This document shows positions 27,944-37,208 of a stretch of 64,000 nt of DNA, piece by piece. The notes beneath the pieces were generated by a model that made no database searches, was not told the origin of the DNA, and was given only the letters and a program-made list of their open reading frames with translations. Position 1 is the stretch's first letter; every line of letters starts with the position of its first letter. The position numbers were made by a program, and so were the translations under genes. This DNA comes from an uncultured Prevotellaceae bacterium (GTDB taxonomy: Bacteria; Bacteroidota; Bacteroidia; Bacteroidales; Bacteroidaceae): the NCBI GenBank assembly GCA_902774815.1, contig CACYJV010000011.1, forward strand, positions 1 through 64,000, given 5' to 3'.

Positions 27944-28645
27944 TTATTCCGAAAGGCGTTCGATGTACTTGTCAATCTCTTGACTCTGAACGAGTGCAGA
28001 ATTCACGTACTTCGACTTAATCTCCTGATACATCTTCAGAGCCTCTTCCTTTTTGCCCTGCGACTCCAGAATTTCAGCAGCCTGCAGACGGAAGGTGGGG
28101 GCAATGCTGTTGTTAACTCCGTCGAGACCCTTGCTATCGGCCATGTCGGCAGCCTTCTTCAGGGCGCTGACAGCCTTGTCGAGTTGATTGACGTGAGCAT
28201 AAGCGTTGCCAAGAGCAGCCACAGCGGCGGGGCTGACGACAGCGTCGTCGGCGGGTGAGTACTGGTCGAGATACTTAACGGCATCTTCCCACTTGCCCAG
28301 GTTGGCATAGCACAGGCCTGCATACAGGTTGGCAAGGTTGCCGGCATCAGTCGAGCTATAGTCACTGGCTATCTTCAGGAAACCAGCGAAGTTGGCACCG
28401 TCGCCGTTCAGAGCCTTGTCGTACTGGTCGGCATCGAAATACTGCTGGCCGCGTCCGAGTGCAGTGCTAGCCTTATCCTCGCGGGGACCGCTGACGTAGG
28501 CTTTGTAGACGAAAATACCTGCAATGATGGCCAGCAGGGCTACCACTGCAATAATGATGGTCTTCTTGTACTTGAGGATAAATTCCTCTGATTTGTTCAA
28601 GGCCTCGTTCTGTTCGAGTACCTCTTTTTGCTTCTTGTTTGCCAT
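27944..28645 (-). CDS. Inner-membrane-anchored TPR protein (YfgM-like)
   Basis: A 233-residue protein with a charged cytosolic N-terminus (residues 1-30), one membrane helix (IIIAVVALLAIIAGIFVY, about 31-48) and a periplasmic TPR domain of four or five repeats (for example ADQYDKAL, LYAGLCYANLGKWEDAVKYL, ALGNAYAHVNQLDKAVSALK, RLQAAEILESQGKKEEALKMY). This is the plan of YfgM-type proteins that assist envelope protein folding at the translocon, although the family name is inferred from topology. It heads a two-gene leftward unit with ribH and has a TAATTTTG box upstream. Confidence 0.8.
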   Translation of the reverse strand: MANKKQKEVLEQNEALNKSEEFILKYKKTIIIAVVALLAIIAGIFVYKAYVSGPREDKASTALGRGQQYFDADQYDKALNGDGANFAGFLKIASDYSSTDAGNLANLYAGLCYANLGKWEDAVKYLDQYSPADDAVVSPAAVAALGNAYAHVNQLDKAVSALKKAADMADSKGLDGVNNSIAPTFRLQAAEILESQGKKEEALKMYQEIKSKYVNSALVQSQEIDKYIERLSE

Positions 28646-28696
28646 TTCTTATGATTGATTTTAATTTGTTCTTACGCAATTTCGCATAAAGCGTTG

Positions 28697-28704
28697 CAAA
28701 ATTA
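28697..28704 (-). promoter_or_regulatory. -7 box for the TPR-ribH unit
   Basis: Minus-strand TAATTTTG, 51 bases before the ATG at 28645. Confidence 0.55.
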
Positions 28705-28768
28705 CTGAATTTCTCGCATATACTGAAATTTATTTGCCCTTTTTTTCGTTTTTCATTGATAAAACGTG

Positions 28769-28776
28769 TATCTTTG
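28769..28776 (+). promoter_or_regulatory. -7 box for recF
   Basis: TATCTTTG fits TAnnTTTG, 23 bases before the GTG start of recF. It is divergent from the TPR promoter. Confidence 0.55.
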
Positions 28777-28799
28777 CGCTCAAATTAGGAAGCTGAAGC

Positions 28800-29900
28800 G
28801 TGATTCTTAAACAGATTTCAATCATCAATTATAAGAATATCTTGTCGGCAGATATCGAACTGTCGGCTAAGATCAACTGCTTCATCGGGCATAACGGTGA
28901 AGGTAAGACCAACTTGCTCGATGCGGTCTACTATCTGTCGTTCTGTCGTAGTGCCTTCACCGCTATTGATTCGCAGGTGATCAACCACGAGCAGGACTTC
29001 TTCATGATAGAAGGCACCTATGAAGCGGGCAATGGCGATGAGCTTTCTATCTACTGTGGCATGAAGCGAGGCACGAAGAAGCACTTCAAGCGGGACAAGA
29101 AGGAGTACAAGCGACTGTCGCAGCACATTGGGCTCATACCCATCGTCTTTGTCTCGCCATCGGATACGTTGCTCATTGACGGCGGTAGCGACGAGCGTAG
29201 GCGACTGATGGATATGGTGATAGCGCAATATGACCATTCCTATATTGAAGCTCTAGCCAACTACAACAAGGCACTCCAACAGCGTAATGCATTACTGAAG
29301 TTGGAGGAAGAACCCGATGCCGCCTTGCTCGATATTTGGGAACAGGAAATGGCCGTTAACGGCGAACGACTCTACGAGAAGCGCAAAGCATTCGTCGATG
29401 AGTTGATTCCAATCTTCCAACGCATCTATCAACAGATTGCCGAAGGCAAGGAGGAGGTGTCGCTTCAGTATGTTTCGCATTGCCAACGCGGTCCCTTGTT
29501 AGAGGTTATACAGCGCGATCGGTTCAAGGATCGGGCTGTTGGCTACTCGTTGCACGGCAATCATCGCGACGACCTGGAGATGCTGTTGGGCGGATATCCC
29601 GTGAAGCGAGAAGGTAGTCAAGGACAGCACAAGACGTTCGTGCTGGCTTTGAAACTCGCTCAGTTCGACTTTCTGAAGCGAACGGCCAGCAATACGACAC
29701 CACTACTGCTGCTCGACGACATCTTCGACAAACTGGATGCAAGGCGAGTTGAGCAGATAGTAAAGCTAGTGGCGAGTGATAGCTTCGGTCAGATATTCAT
29801 TACGGATACTAATCGCGATCATCTCGACCAGATCCTTCAGAATAGTCATCTTGACTATAAAATCTTCCACGTGGAAAAGGGCGAGATTATTCCTAAGTAA
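28800..29900 (+). CDS. recF: DNA replication/repair protein RecF
   Basis: A 366-residue SMC-like ATPase that helps load RecA at single-strand gaps. Walker A is GHNGEGKTNLLDA near residues 30-42; the signature segment (KREGSQGQHKTFVLALKLAQ) lies near 268-287; Walker B is PLLLLDDIFDKLD near 302-314; a D-loop follows. Length is normal. The start is GTG at 28800; the next in-frame methionines would remove the Walker A strand, so GTG is well supported. The DciA-like gene follows by 32 bases, an arrangement common in bacteria where recF and DUF721 genes are linked to DNA replication. Confidence 0.95.
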   Translation: MILKQISIINYKNILSADIELSAKINCFIGHNGEGKTNLLDAVYYLSFCRSAFTAIDSQVINHEQDFFMIEGTYEAGNGDELSIYCGMKRGTKKHFKRDKKEYKRLSQHIGLIPIVFVSPSDTLLIDGGSDERRRLMDMVIAQYDHSYIEALANYNKALQQRNALLKLEEEPDAALLDIWEQEMAVNGERLYEKRKAFVDELIPIFQRIYQQIAEGKEEVSLQYVSHCQRGPLLEVIQRDRFKDRAVGYSLHGNHRDDLEMLLGGYPVKREGSQGQHKTFVLALKLAQFDFLKRTASNTTPLLLLDDIFDKLDARRVEQIVKLVASDSFGQIFITDTNRDHLDQILQNSHLDYKIFHVEKGEIIPK

Positions 29901-29932
29901 GTAATATTGTAAATCTCTAATATATCTCTATT

Positions 29933-30223
29933 GTGTTCAAACGTCAGGCAAAACCCATTGATGAAATTCTTCAGCAATTCATGCGTCAGGAAGGATTAGA
30001 GACGCCCCTTCAGCAGAAGCGGCTCCTTGACTCTTGGGAGACGGTGACGGGAACGATGGTGGCGCGATATACAGGTGAGAAGTATATCAAAAACCAGACG
30101 CTGCATGTGAAGATTACCAATCCTGCATTAAGACAAGACCTCTCGATGATGCGTTCGCAGCTCATCAAGAGGTTGAATGGTGAAGTCGGAGCAATGGTAA
30201 TTGCCGACATTCGAATCTACTAA
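29933..30223 (+). CDS. DUF721/DciA-like replicative helicase loader
   Basis: A 96-residue protein of the DUF721 (DciA) family, which in bacteria lacking DnaC/DnaI loads DnaB helicase. The N-terminus (IDEILQQFMRQEGLETPLQQKRLLDSWETVTG) and the core VKITNPALRQDLSMMRSQLIKRLN match the conserved KH-like module. A GTG at 29933 starts it; no ATG lies near enough to keep the conserved IDEIL segment. It directly follows recF (32-base gap) and is probably translated from the same message. Convergent with the S41 protease, with no strong hairpin visible in the 24-base gap. Confidence 0.85.
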   Translation: MFKRQAKPIDEILQQFMRQEGLETPLQQKRLLDSWETVTGTMVARYTGEKYIKNQTLHVKITNPALRQDLSMMRSQLIKRLNGEVGAMVIADIRIY

Positions 30224-30247
30224 GTAGCAGATTATCTCTTCTTTATA

Positions 30248-31966
30248 TTATGTTCGTGCTACCATTGTGGCACGCATGTGGATGGGGCTATAGTCGTAAG
30301 GACGGTGGCCCCATGCAACTTTCTGCTGTTTGCCGTTCTCCATCTTGGGCTCGGGACGCTTAGGGAAAGCCGCCCCTTCGCCGAAGATGCGCAAAGTCTC
30401 TATGATGACGGGATCGTCCTGATTGATGTACTGATGCCAGGAGTTCTCGTCAAGAATGTTGTAGATGATGCGTGAATTGATATAGCGTTCCAGCAACTTG
30501 TGCGACTTCTGGATGAGCAGGTTACGGCGTTTAAGTCCGTGATTGTCGGCATAGGCCGCGAATTTCTCAACCATATTCTGGCGAACAAGATAATCACTTA
30601 GCCGTTTCATGTCCTTGAACTCGCTCAGTTTTTGACGGTTGTCGTCGGTATAGGCGAAGGCAAACTGCAGAATCAGTCCACTCATGGCAGCCTGTTTGTA
30701 GTAACTCGTCATGTCAACAGTGTCCTCTGGCACAAAGATGTCGGGCGTAATGCCACCACCACCAAAGACCTCACGGCCGATACCCGTATGGTAGGCAGGG
30801 CCGGTGTGCTTGATGCTGTCTTGCGAGAAGAACTCGCCATGTTCGTAACGAGTGATAAGGTCGAGTTCATAGTCTTGGTCGCGACCTGGCTCGTATGGTT
30901 TCTGGATGCAGCGGCCTGATGGAGTATAGTAGCGGGCAATCGTCAGTCGGATAAGTGAGTGGTCGTTGAACTCTATCTGCTGCTGAACGAGGCCTTTACC
31001 GAAAGACCGGCGACCGATGATGGTAGCGCGGTCGTTGTCCTGCATTGCTCCTGCAAAGATTTCCGAAGCTGAGGCTGAGCCTTCATTGATGAGTACGATG
31101 AGGGGAATCTGCTGATAGCTGCCGTGTCCGTCGGAGCGGTACTCCTGGCGAGGCGACTTGCGGCCCTGCGTGTAAACGATGAGCTTGTTCTTAGGCAGGA
31201 ATTCATTGCTGATTTGGATGGCACGGTCGAGATAGCCACCCGTATTGTCGCGCAAGTCGATAACGAGGTTGTCGAAACCTTGTTGCGAGAGCGTCGTAAG
31301 CGACACCAAAAGCTCGCCGTAGGTGGTTTCGCCAAAGTTCTTGATGCGTATGTAGCCCGTGTGGTCGTCGAGCATGTAGGTAGAGGTGATACTGCGTTGT
31401 GGGATTTCGCCACGTGTAACGGTGAACTGCTTCACACCTTTCTGCCCGTAGCGAACGACGCCAATCTTGACCTTTGTGTCCTTAGGTCCCTTCAGACGGC
31501 GCATCGCCTCTTGGTTTGTCACTTCCTTTCCAACGAAAACACTATCGTCGATGGTCACGATCTTGTCGCCTGCCAGCAAGCCCGCACGTTCAGCGGGTCC
31601 GTTCTTAATCACAGCCTGTACATGGATGGTGTCTTCGCGGATGACGAACTCAATGCCAACACCGGAGAAGGAACCCTTCAGGTCGTCGTTGGAGGCTTGC
31701 ACATCCTTCGCACTCATGTAGACGGAGTGTGGGTCAAGTTCGGCCAAAATCTGAGGGATGGCTTTCTCAACGAGTGAGTCAAGATTCACTTTGTCCACAT
31801 ACTGATCATCGATGATGTGCAGCAGATTGTTCAGACGATTGCTTCCGCTGTTGATGATGTTAAGCCGGTTTCCACTGAAGTGGTTGGCATAGAAAGTTCC
31901 AATGAGGATGCCAAACACAACACAGAGCGCCAGCATGATGGGCATATATCTGTTCTTGTTGTTCAT
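30248..31966 (-). CDS. S41 C-terminal processing peptidase with PDZ domain
   Basis: A 572-residue membrane-anchored periplasmic serine protease of the CtpA/Prc family. N-terminal anchor at about 9-28; a tail-interacting helical segment (DQYVDKVNLDSLVEKAI); PDZ domain about 95-180 (GSFSGVGIEF, PAERAGLLAGDKIVTID); protease core with the catalytic Ser in EGSASASEIFAGAMQD near residue 300 and Lys in RRSFGKGLVQ near 325. The last 200 residues form a C-terminal extension typical of Bacteroidetes homologues. Such proteases trim C-termini of envelope proteins. It is the last gene of a leftward trio with dCMP deaminase (7-base gap) and the M3 peptidase. Confidence 0.93.
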   Translation of the reverse strand: MNNKNRYMPIMLALCVVFGILIGTFYANHFSGNRLNIINSGSNRLNNLLHIIDDQYVDKVNLDSLVEKAIPQILAELDPHSVYMSAKDVQASNDDLKGSFSGVGIEFVIREDTIHVQAVIKNGPAERAGLLAGDKIVTIDDSVFVGKEVTNQEAMRRLKGPKDTKVKIGVVRYGQKGVKQFTVTRGEIPQRSITSTYMLDDHTGYIRIKNFGETTYGELLVSLTTLSQQGFDNLVIDLRDNTGGYLDRAIQISNEFLPKNKLIVYTQGRKSPRQEYRSDGHGSYQQIPLIVLINEGSASASEIFAGAMQDNDRATIIGRRSFGKGLVQQQIEFNDHSLIRLTIARYYTPSGRCIQKPYEPGRDQDYELDLITRYEHGEFFSQDSIKHTGPAYHTGIGREVFGGGGITPDIFVPEDTVDMTSYYKQAAMSGLILQFAFAYTDDNRQKLSEFKDMKRLSDYLVRQNMVEKFAAYADNHGLKRRNLLIQKSHKLLERYINSRIIYNILDENSWHQYINQDDPVIIETLRIFGEGAAFPKRPEPKMENGKQQKVAWGHRPYDYSPIHMRATMVART

Positions 31967-31973
31967 ATGTCTT

Positions 31974-32408
31974 TTAGTCTCCTAAATAAATGACTTCTAT
32001 TCCGGCACGTTCCAGTAGGTCGATGCCGTCGGTAAGGCGATATTTCTCACCATAGACAACACGCTTGATACCTGCCTGGATGATGAGCTTGGCACACTCT
32101 ATGCATGGCGAGGCTGTGATGTAGATGGTTGCTCCATCGCTGTTGTTCGACGAGCGTGCCAACTTGGTGATGGCGTTGGCCTCAGCATGAAGCACATAAG
32201 GTTTCGTCACGCCGTTGTCGTCTTCGCATATGTTTTCGAATCCGCTGGGTGTTCCGTTGTAGCCGTCGCTGATAATCATCTTTTCTTTCACCACAAGCGC
32301 TCCCACCTGTCGCCGTACGCAGTAGCTGTTCTCAGCCCAGATGCGGGCCATTCGCAGGTAGCGCTGATCAAGTAGTGCTTGTTTTGTTTCTTTATAGCTC
32401 ATGTTCAA
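31974..32408 (-). CDS. dCMP deaminase family protein
   Basis: A 144-residue zinc enzyme that converts dCMP to dUMP, feeding thymidylate synthesis. Zinc-site motifs are VLHAEANAI (His and proton-shuttling Glu, about residues 72-80) and ASPCIECAKLII (two Cys, about 100-111); an additional CVRRQVGALVV strand occurs near 30-40. Length and motif spacing match ComEB/dCMP deaminases. Start ATG at 32408 or the second Met two codons on. It sits between an M3 oligopeptidase (18-base gap) and an S41 protease (7-base gap), a functionally mixed but tightly spaced operon. Confidence 0.92.
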   Translation of the reverse strand: MNMSYKETKQALLDQRYLRMARIWAENSYCVRRQVGALVVKEKMIISDGYNGTPSGFENICEDDNGVTKPYVLHAEANAITKLARSSNNSDGATIYITASPCIECAKLIIQAGIKRVVYGEKYRLTDGIDLLERAGIEVIYLGD

Positions 32409-32426
32409 ATATCACTAAATAAACTA

Positions 32427-34544
32427 TCAACTTCTATCTTTCTTGATGCCATTTCGCTCAAGTAGTGCATCAATGGTGGGCTCTCCTCCGCGGAAGCGTT
32501 TGTAGAGAGTCATAGGATGTTCCGTACCACCGCGCGAAAGAATGCAGTCGCGGAAGCGTTGTGCCGTCTGCTGATTGAAGATTCCTTCACGCTTGAACAC
32601 ACTGAATGCATCAGCATCGAGCACTTCGGCCCATTTGTAGCTGTAATAGCCAGCTGCATAGCCACCCGCCATGATGTGCGAGAACTGTACTGTCATACAA
32701 GTGTCCTTCAGCTGCGGCAACACGATAGCCTCCTTCCAGGCTTCCTTTTCGAAGCTAATGATGTCGTCGGTGAACTCATCGCGCTTTGTATAGTACGCCA
32801 TATCGAGCAGACCGAATGACACTTGTCGCAGGCAAGCATAAGCCACCATGAAGTTACGGCTATGGATGATGCGCTCAATGAGTTCGTCAGGCATCGGTTC
32901 GCCCGTCTGATAGTGGAAGGCGAAGGTGCGGAGGAAATCGCGCTCGACAGCATAGTTCTCCATGAACTGCGAAGGAAGTTCCACAAAGTCCCACCATACG
33001 CTGGTTCCAGAAAGGCTCTCAAAACGCGTGTTGGCAAACATGCCGTGGAGTGAATGGCCAAACTCGTGGAGGAATGTTTCCACTTCGCCTAATGTGAGCA
33101 GGGCAGGTTTCTCGTCGGTAGGTTTGGTGAGGTTCATCACAACGCTCACGTGAGGGCGTACATTCTTCTCCTTGCGCAACTCACCGTTCGGCATTCGGTG
33201 CTCTTTCTCAATCCATTGTCCTTGGAACTCGGTCATCCAGGCACCACCTTGCTTGCCTTTACGTGGGTGGAAGTCAGCGTAGAACACAGCAAGGTAAGAA
33301 CCGTCGCGGTCGAACACTTCGAAGGCTTTCACGTCGGGATGGTATACGGGAATCTGGATGTTTTCCTTGAAAGTGATGCCATAGAGTCGGTTGGCCAATC
33401 CAAAAACGCCATTGATGACTTTATCAAGCTGGAAATAGGGACGTAGCATCTCGGAGTCGATGTTGTAGCGCTCCATCTGCAGCTTATGGCTGTAGAACGA
33501 GAAATCCCATGGCTCGAGCTTAGTGATGGAGTCTTTCTCGGCCTTCATGGCCATTTCCTCCACTTCATGGACTTCCTCGATGGCAGTAGGCTTGTAGGCG
33601 TCAATCAATTCATGGAACAGTTTGTAGACATTGTCAGCGCTGCCTGCCATTCTGTGTACCATCACGTAGTCAGCATAAGTCTCGTAGCCTAAGAGTTGAG
33701 CCAGTTCTCGACGCAGGTTGATGAGCCGCTTGCAAATCTCCAGGTTGTTCTCGCTGTTGTCGTGTGTACACTCGGTATTCTTCGCCATATATAGCTGACG
33801 ACGCAATTCACGACGGGTGGAATAGGTCATGAAAGGAGAATATGACGGATGGTCGAGCGTGAATACCCAACCTTCTTTCTGGCGTTCGCGAGCTGTTTGT
33901 GCAGCAGCTTCGCGTGCTGTTTCGGGCAGACCGTCAAGGTCTTCTTCGTCGGTGATGTGCAGTTCGAATGCCTTGTTCTCCTTCAACAAGTTCTGGGAAA
34001 ACTTAAGAGAAAGCAGGCTAGCTTCCTCAGTTAGCTGGCGCAGACGTTCCTTACCAGCTTCGTCGAGCAAGGCACCACTGCGTACAAATCCGTCGTAGCA
34101 GTTCTGCAGCAGCATCTGTTCCTCAGGCGTTAGGTCGCCGTGATGCTCATATACGTACTTAACACGCTCGAACAGCTTAGGGTTCAGGCTGACATCGTTG
34201 GCGTGCTTGGTCAGGATAGGGCTCATCTTCTGAGCCAGTTCGTCGAGTTCGTCGGTGGTCTCGGCACTTAACATGTTGGAGAATACGGTCGACACACGAT
34301 TGAGCAGGTCGTAGTAGTTGTCGCCCTTCTCGTAGTCTGTGCGTACAATGGTATTCTCGAAAGTCGGTTCTGCTGGATCGTTGATGGTTTTCTCAATCTC
34401 CTCATTATCACGACGTATGCCTTCCATGAAGGCTTCTTCGTAGTCCTCTAGGAGAATATCGGTGAAAGGCACTGTCTCATGGGGAGTGTCGTAAGGAAGG
34501 AAAAAGGGGTTCTTTCTCTGTTCTGTTGTCGTATCCTTTGTCAT
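32427..34544 (-). CDS. dcp: M3 family peptidyl-dipeptidase (Dcp-like)
   Basis: A 705-residue thimet/neurolysin-type metallopeptidase. The zinc site HEFGHSLHG lies near residue 494, with the second-shell FESLSGTSVWWDFVELPSQ motif just after it, in which the Glu coordinates zinc; YKRFRGGEP near the C-terminus is the conserved family ending. No signal peptide is visible (the start is MTKDTTTEQRKNPFF), so it is probably cytosolic and removes dipeptides from C-termini of oligopeptides. The open frame and the minus-strand TAATTTTG box 74 bases upstream agree with this start. First gene of the leftward trio. Confidence 0.94.
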   Translation of the reverse strand: MTKDTTTEQRKNPFFLPYDTPHETVPFTDILLEDYEEAFMEGIRRDNEEIEKTINDPAEPTFENTIVRTDYEKGDNYYDLLNRVSTVFSNMLSAETTDELDELAQKMSPILTKHANDVSLNPKLFERVKYVYEHHGDLTPEEQMLLQNCYDGFVRSGALLDEAGKERLRQLTEEASLLSLKFSQNLLKENKAFELHITDEEDLDGLPETAREAAAQTARERQKEGWVFTLDHPSYSPFMTYSTRRELRRQLYMAKNTECTHDNSENNLEICKRLINLRRELAQLLGYETYADYVMVHRMAGSADNVYKLFHELIDAYKPTAIEEVHEVEEMAMKAEKDSITKLEPWDFSFYSHKLQMERYNIDSEMLRPYFQLDKVINGVFGLANRLYGITFKENIQIPVYHPDVKAFEVFDRDGSYLAVFYADFHPRKGKQGGAWMTEFQGQWIEKEHRMPNGELRKEKNVRPHVSVVMNLTKPTDEKPALLTLGEVETFLHEFGHSLHGMFANTRFESLSGTSVWWDFVELPSQFMENYAVERDFLRTFAFHYQTGEPMPDELIERIIHSRNFMVAYACLRQVSFGLLDMAYYTKRDEFTDDIISFEKEAWKEAIVLPQLKDTCMTVQFSHIMAGGYAAGYYSYKWAEVLDADAFSVFKREGIFNQQTAQRFRDCILSRGGTEHPMTLYKRFRGGEPTIDALLERNGIKKDRS

Positions 34545-34617
34545 TTTCTTTTCTTCTCTTTTCTCTCAAATGGCCGTATACCCCTCTGCAGGGCGTTTCG
34601 ACGCAATTTCTAAATTG

Positions 34618-34625
34618 CAAAATTA
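34618..34625 (-). promoter_or_regulatory. -7 box for the M3 peptidase operon
   Basis: Minus-strand TAATTTTG about 74 bases before the start codon. The 206-base gap 34545-34750 otherwise holds only a small hairpin (CATCATCTA/TAGATGATG near 34697-34722) of unclear role. Confidence 0.5.
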
Positions 34626-34750
34626 GCAAAAAAAACTCACTCATGTGCGCGCATACATTCTTTTAATGATACTTTAACCTCTCTTAACGGGGCAAAGCAT
34701 CATCTACTCATGATAGATGATGAAAAATACAGAGCCTATGCACGAAGAAG

Positions 34751-35413
34751 TTAAGGAAGCAACCGGCGCAAATCGGGAATCTCTATCCGGCCACGATGAA
34801 GCGTAAGCAGGCCTTGTTGCTGCAGGTCGTTTAGTGCGCGTGAGACATCGAGCCGGCTGTCGTTGAGTTCTTCGGCCAATCGTGTCATCTTGATGTTGAG
34901 AGTCTTATGTCCAACAGGTCGCGAGCAATGATTGGCAACAAATTGAACGATGCGTTGCTGCAGGTCTTGTGGCGGGCGATGCCAATGACTGCGTTGTTGT
35001 CGCTGGCTTAGGGTTGTAAGAATGTTGAGCAGGTTGAGGCGGAAGACCACGTAATCTTCAGAAAGGCGTAGTATCTCCGACTTGTCGAGCTTCATCATGT
35101 TGCATGGCGTAAGGGTGCTGAAGGTTCGTGTGTAGCGTTGAGTGAGGCCGAATGCGCACTCGGGCTGCAACAAGGCTGGAGCTTGTATTTGTTCGCTGAT
35201 GCTGTAACCGTGATCGTCGGCATAAGTTACTGCAAGCAGCGTGCCGTTCATCAGGAAGTCAAAGCCGTCGCAGACGTCGCCTTCGCTGATGATGGTTTTG
35301 CCTTTTTGCTGTCGCAGGAATCCAAACTTCGTCTGACCGGCCAACGTTTCTATGTCGGTGGTGTTCATTCCCTGAAACAGAGGGAGTAACAATAGTTGGT
35401 CGAGAATTGTCAT
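34751..35413 (-). CDS. Crp/Fnr-family transcriptional regulator
   Basis: A 220-residue regulator: cyclic-nucleotide-binding-like jelly roll at about 20-115 (LPLFQGMNTTDIETLAG, EGDVCDGFDFLMNGTL), a dimer helix near 120-145, and a winged helix near 165-215 (MTRLAEELNDSRLDVSRALNDLQQQGLLTLHRGRIEI). There is no Fnr-type Cys cluster, and the usual Arg that binds cAMP phosphate is not evident, so the signal is unknown. It lies 43 bases behind apbE and may be the last gene of that leftward operon, or may have its own promoter in the short gap. Targets cannot be inferred. Confidence 0.9.
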   Translation of the reverse strand: MTILDQLLLLPLFQGMNTTDIETLAGQTKFGFLRQQKGKTIISEGDVCDGFDFLMNGTLLAVTYADDHGYSISEQIQAPALLQPECAFGLTQRYTRTFSTLTPCNMMKLDKSEILRLSEDYVVFRLNLLNILTTLSQRQQRSHWHRPPQDLQQRIVQFVANHCSRPVGHKTLNIKMTRLAEELNDSRLDVSRALNDLQQQGLLTLHRGRIEIPDLRRLLP

Positions 35414-35456
35414 GACTGTCGTTTGAAAGTAGATTCCATTAGCCAGAAATCAATTA

Positions 35457-36503
35457 TTACTTATCAATGAGCAGTTGCTCGGATTGCCAAGTGGCATATT
35501 GCCCTTTTTCATCTGTGTAGATGAGGTAAGCGAGGAGCTCAGGATGATGCGCCAAAACTTGTTTGGCACTATCAAGGCCAAGCACCATAAACGAGGTTGC
35601 ATAGGCATCAGCCGTAGCGCAGTTAGGCGCAATCACTGTAGCTGACAGAATGTTGTGTTGTACCGGATAGCCTGTGCGTGGGTCGATGGTGTGCGCATAT
35701 CGTTTCCCGTCTTTGTAGTAGAAATTGCGGTAGTTGCCACTAGTGGCTAATGCGCTCAATGTATGCTTCGAGGTGCTTGTGCTATTGTGGTAGGGTAGGG
35801 AGAGCACTGCCTGAAGTTCATTATTCTGATTTTCAGGGTCTTCCGTAGGTTTGGTTACACCAATCCGCCAGGGTCCTCCTCTGTCATTTTTGCCTGCTAC
35901 GACAACCTCTCCACCTATTTCTATCATAAAATTGCTCACGTCCTTACTGCGCAACAAACGGGCCACTACGTCGGTGCCGTAACCTTTGGCAATAGCAGAA
36001 CAATCGAGCATCGTGCGCGGATCGGTCTTCTGGACCTGGTGGTTAACGATGTTGACGTTTTGATAACCAATGAACTGTCGAAGCGAGTCGATAGCTGCAG
36101 GAGAAGGTTTTGTGTCGTTTTTGAAACCAAATCCCCATGCATTGACCAACGGTGCTACTGTAATGTCAAAGGCACCGTTTGTCTCTTTTGAGATGGTTTG
36201 TGCCAACAGGAATACTTCCACGAACATGCGTTGCTTACTGAGGTCCACGTCTTCGCCTCGGTTAATGCGTGATATGACGGACGAGTCGTTGAACATAGAC
36301 AGGGAGTTGTCGACACGCATCAGGGCTTCAACCATATCGGGTTGCAGGTCGCGGTCGGCTTCGTACGTGATGTGATAAATGGTGCCAAAGATGCTGCCCT
36401 CAGCATGACGGTAGGTCTTGCTATGTTCCTGACGTGCAATGTAGATGGTGCCTATGATGAGCAACAAAGCCAGCGGAATCTGCCAATAAAGTTTCTTGTT
36501 CAT
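35457..36503 (-). CDS. apbE: FAD:protein FMN transferase (ApbE)
   Basis: A 348-residue membrane-tethered enzyme that attaches FMN to Thr residues of flavoproteins such as Nqr/Rnf subunits, using FAD and Mg2+. The N-terminal helix (IPLALLLIIGTIYIA, about 9-23) anchors it outside the cytoplasm. Conserved pieces: GTIYHITYE near 40, DNSLSMFNDSSVISRIN near 66-82, DCSAIAKGYGTD near 168, and the Mg-binding segments HTIDPRTGYPV and CATADAYATSFMVLG. Length is normal. Six bases separate it from the DUF6048 gene upstream. No Nqr or Rnf genes are in this window, so its targets lie elsewhere. Confidence 0.94.
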   Translation of the reverse strand: MNKKLYWQIPLALLLIIGTIYIARQEHSKTYRHAEGSIFGTIYHITYEADRDLQPDMVEALMRVDNSLSMFNDSSVISRINRGEDVDLSKQRMFVEVFLLAQTISKETNGAFDITVAPLVNAWGFGFKNDTKPSPAAIDSLRQFIGYQNVNIVNHQVQKTDPRTMLDCSAIAKGYGTDVVARLLRSKDVSNFMIEIGGEVVVAGKNDRGGPWRIGVTKPTEDPENQNNELQAVLSLPYHNSTSTSKHTLSALATSGNYRNFYYKDGKRYAHTIDPRTGYPVQHNILSATVIAPNCATADAYATSFMVLGLDSAKQVLAHHPELLAYLIYTDEKGQYATWQSEQLLIDK

Positions 36504-36509
36504 TCCTTA

Positions 36510-37181
36510 TCAAAACTCGATGATGATGTTGAAAGTGCCGCCCAGTCGCATATTGCCCTGCTTGCCGTAACCAGGAACATACCAAGGGCGACCATAACCT
36601 CCGTCATTGTGGAAGAGACGACGCTTGTAGCGAGCCGACCATCCCAGTCTGACAGGTCCGTATATCTTGGCGTCGATGCCAAATACTATCTCCATCCAAT
36701 GGTAGTTGCAACTGACGTCTTTAACTCCGAATTCCATATCTTCATGCCATGCGGGATCAGTTACTTTTGGGGAGTGAAAGTCGAACTTGTAGTTGGTGTA
36801 GGCATAGCGAAGACCTCCATATACACGGTATTGATCATGCTTGTTCTTCATCAGATTGAAGTCCATACCCACACGTCCATAAGGAGCACTGGTCTTATAG
36901 GTGATGGTTGTTACTGCATCTTCGGCATCGGCTTTTCCATAACCCAATTCAAGCACAGGGAAGAACTTGTCCTTCAGGTTGACTCGTAGTGCGGCTTCGT
37001 ATTGCCCATAGTTGCCAAGATAGAGTTGCAATGGTCCCACAATGTCAGTAGAAACGGCAACGCCACGAAAGAAAGCCACAGAGTCAGTGTGGCTGGACCT
37101 TGCATCCTGATGCTTTTGTGCGAAAGCACTTGCACACAAGGCAATGCTGATGAGGCAGATGGCGCTGAAACGTTTCATCAT
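36510..37181 (-). CDS. DUF6048 exported beta-rich protein
   Basis: A protein of about 223 residues with a signal peptide (hydrophobic 5-17, ending AFAQ). The remainder alternates aromatic and polar residues in likely beta strands (VSTDIVGPLQLYLGNYGQYE, LRYAYTNYKFDF, NMRLGGTFNIIIEF) and ends in Phe, like a small outer-membrane barrel. It matches what I know as DUF6048, which in Bacteroidales is regularly next to a DUF6452 lipoprotein, as here. The frame opens with GTG 37208, but ATG 37181 (or 37178) gives the proper signal peptide and leaves a 27-base gap after DUF6452. Function unknown. Confidence 0.75.
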   Translation of the reverse strand: MMKRFSAICLISIALCASAFAQKHQDARSSHTDSVAFFRGVAVSTDIVGPLQLYLGNYGQYEAALRVNLKDKFFPVLELGYGKADAEDAVTTITYKTSAPYGRVGMDFNLMKNKHDQYRVYGGLRYAYTNYKFDFHSPKVTDPAWHEDMEFGVKDVSCNYHWMEIVFGIDAKIYGPVRLGWSARYKRRLFHNDGGYGRPWYVPGYGKQGNMRLGGTFNIIIEF

Positions 37182-37208
37182 GATGGCTTCTGTTGTTGTG
37201 GCGGGCAC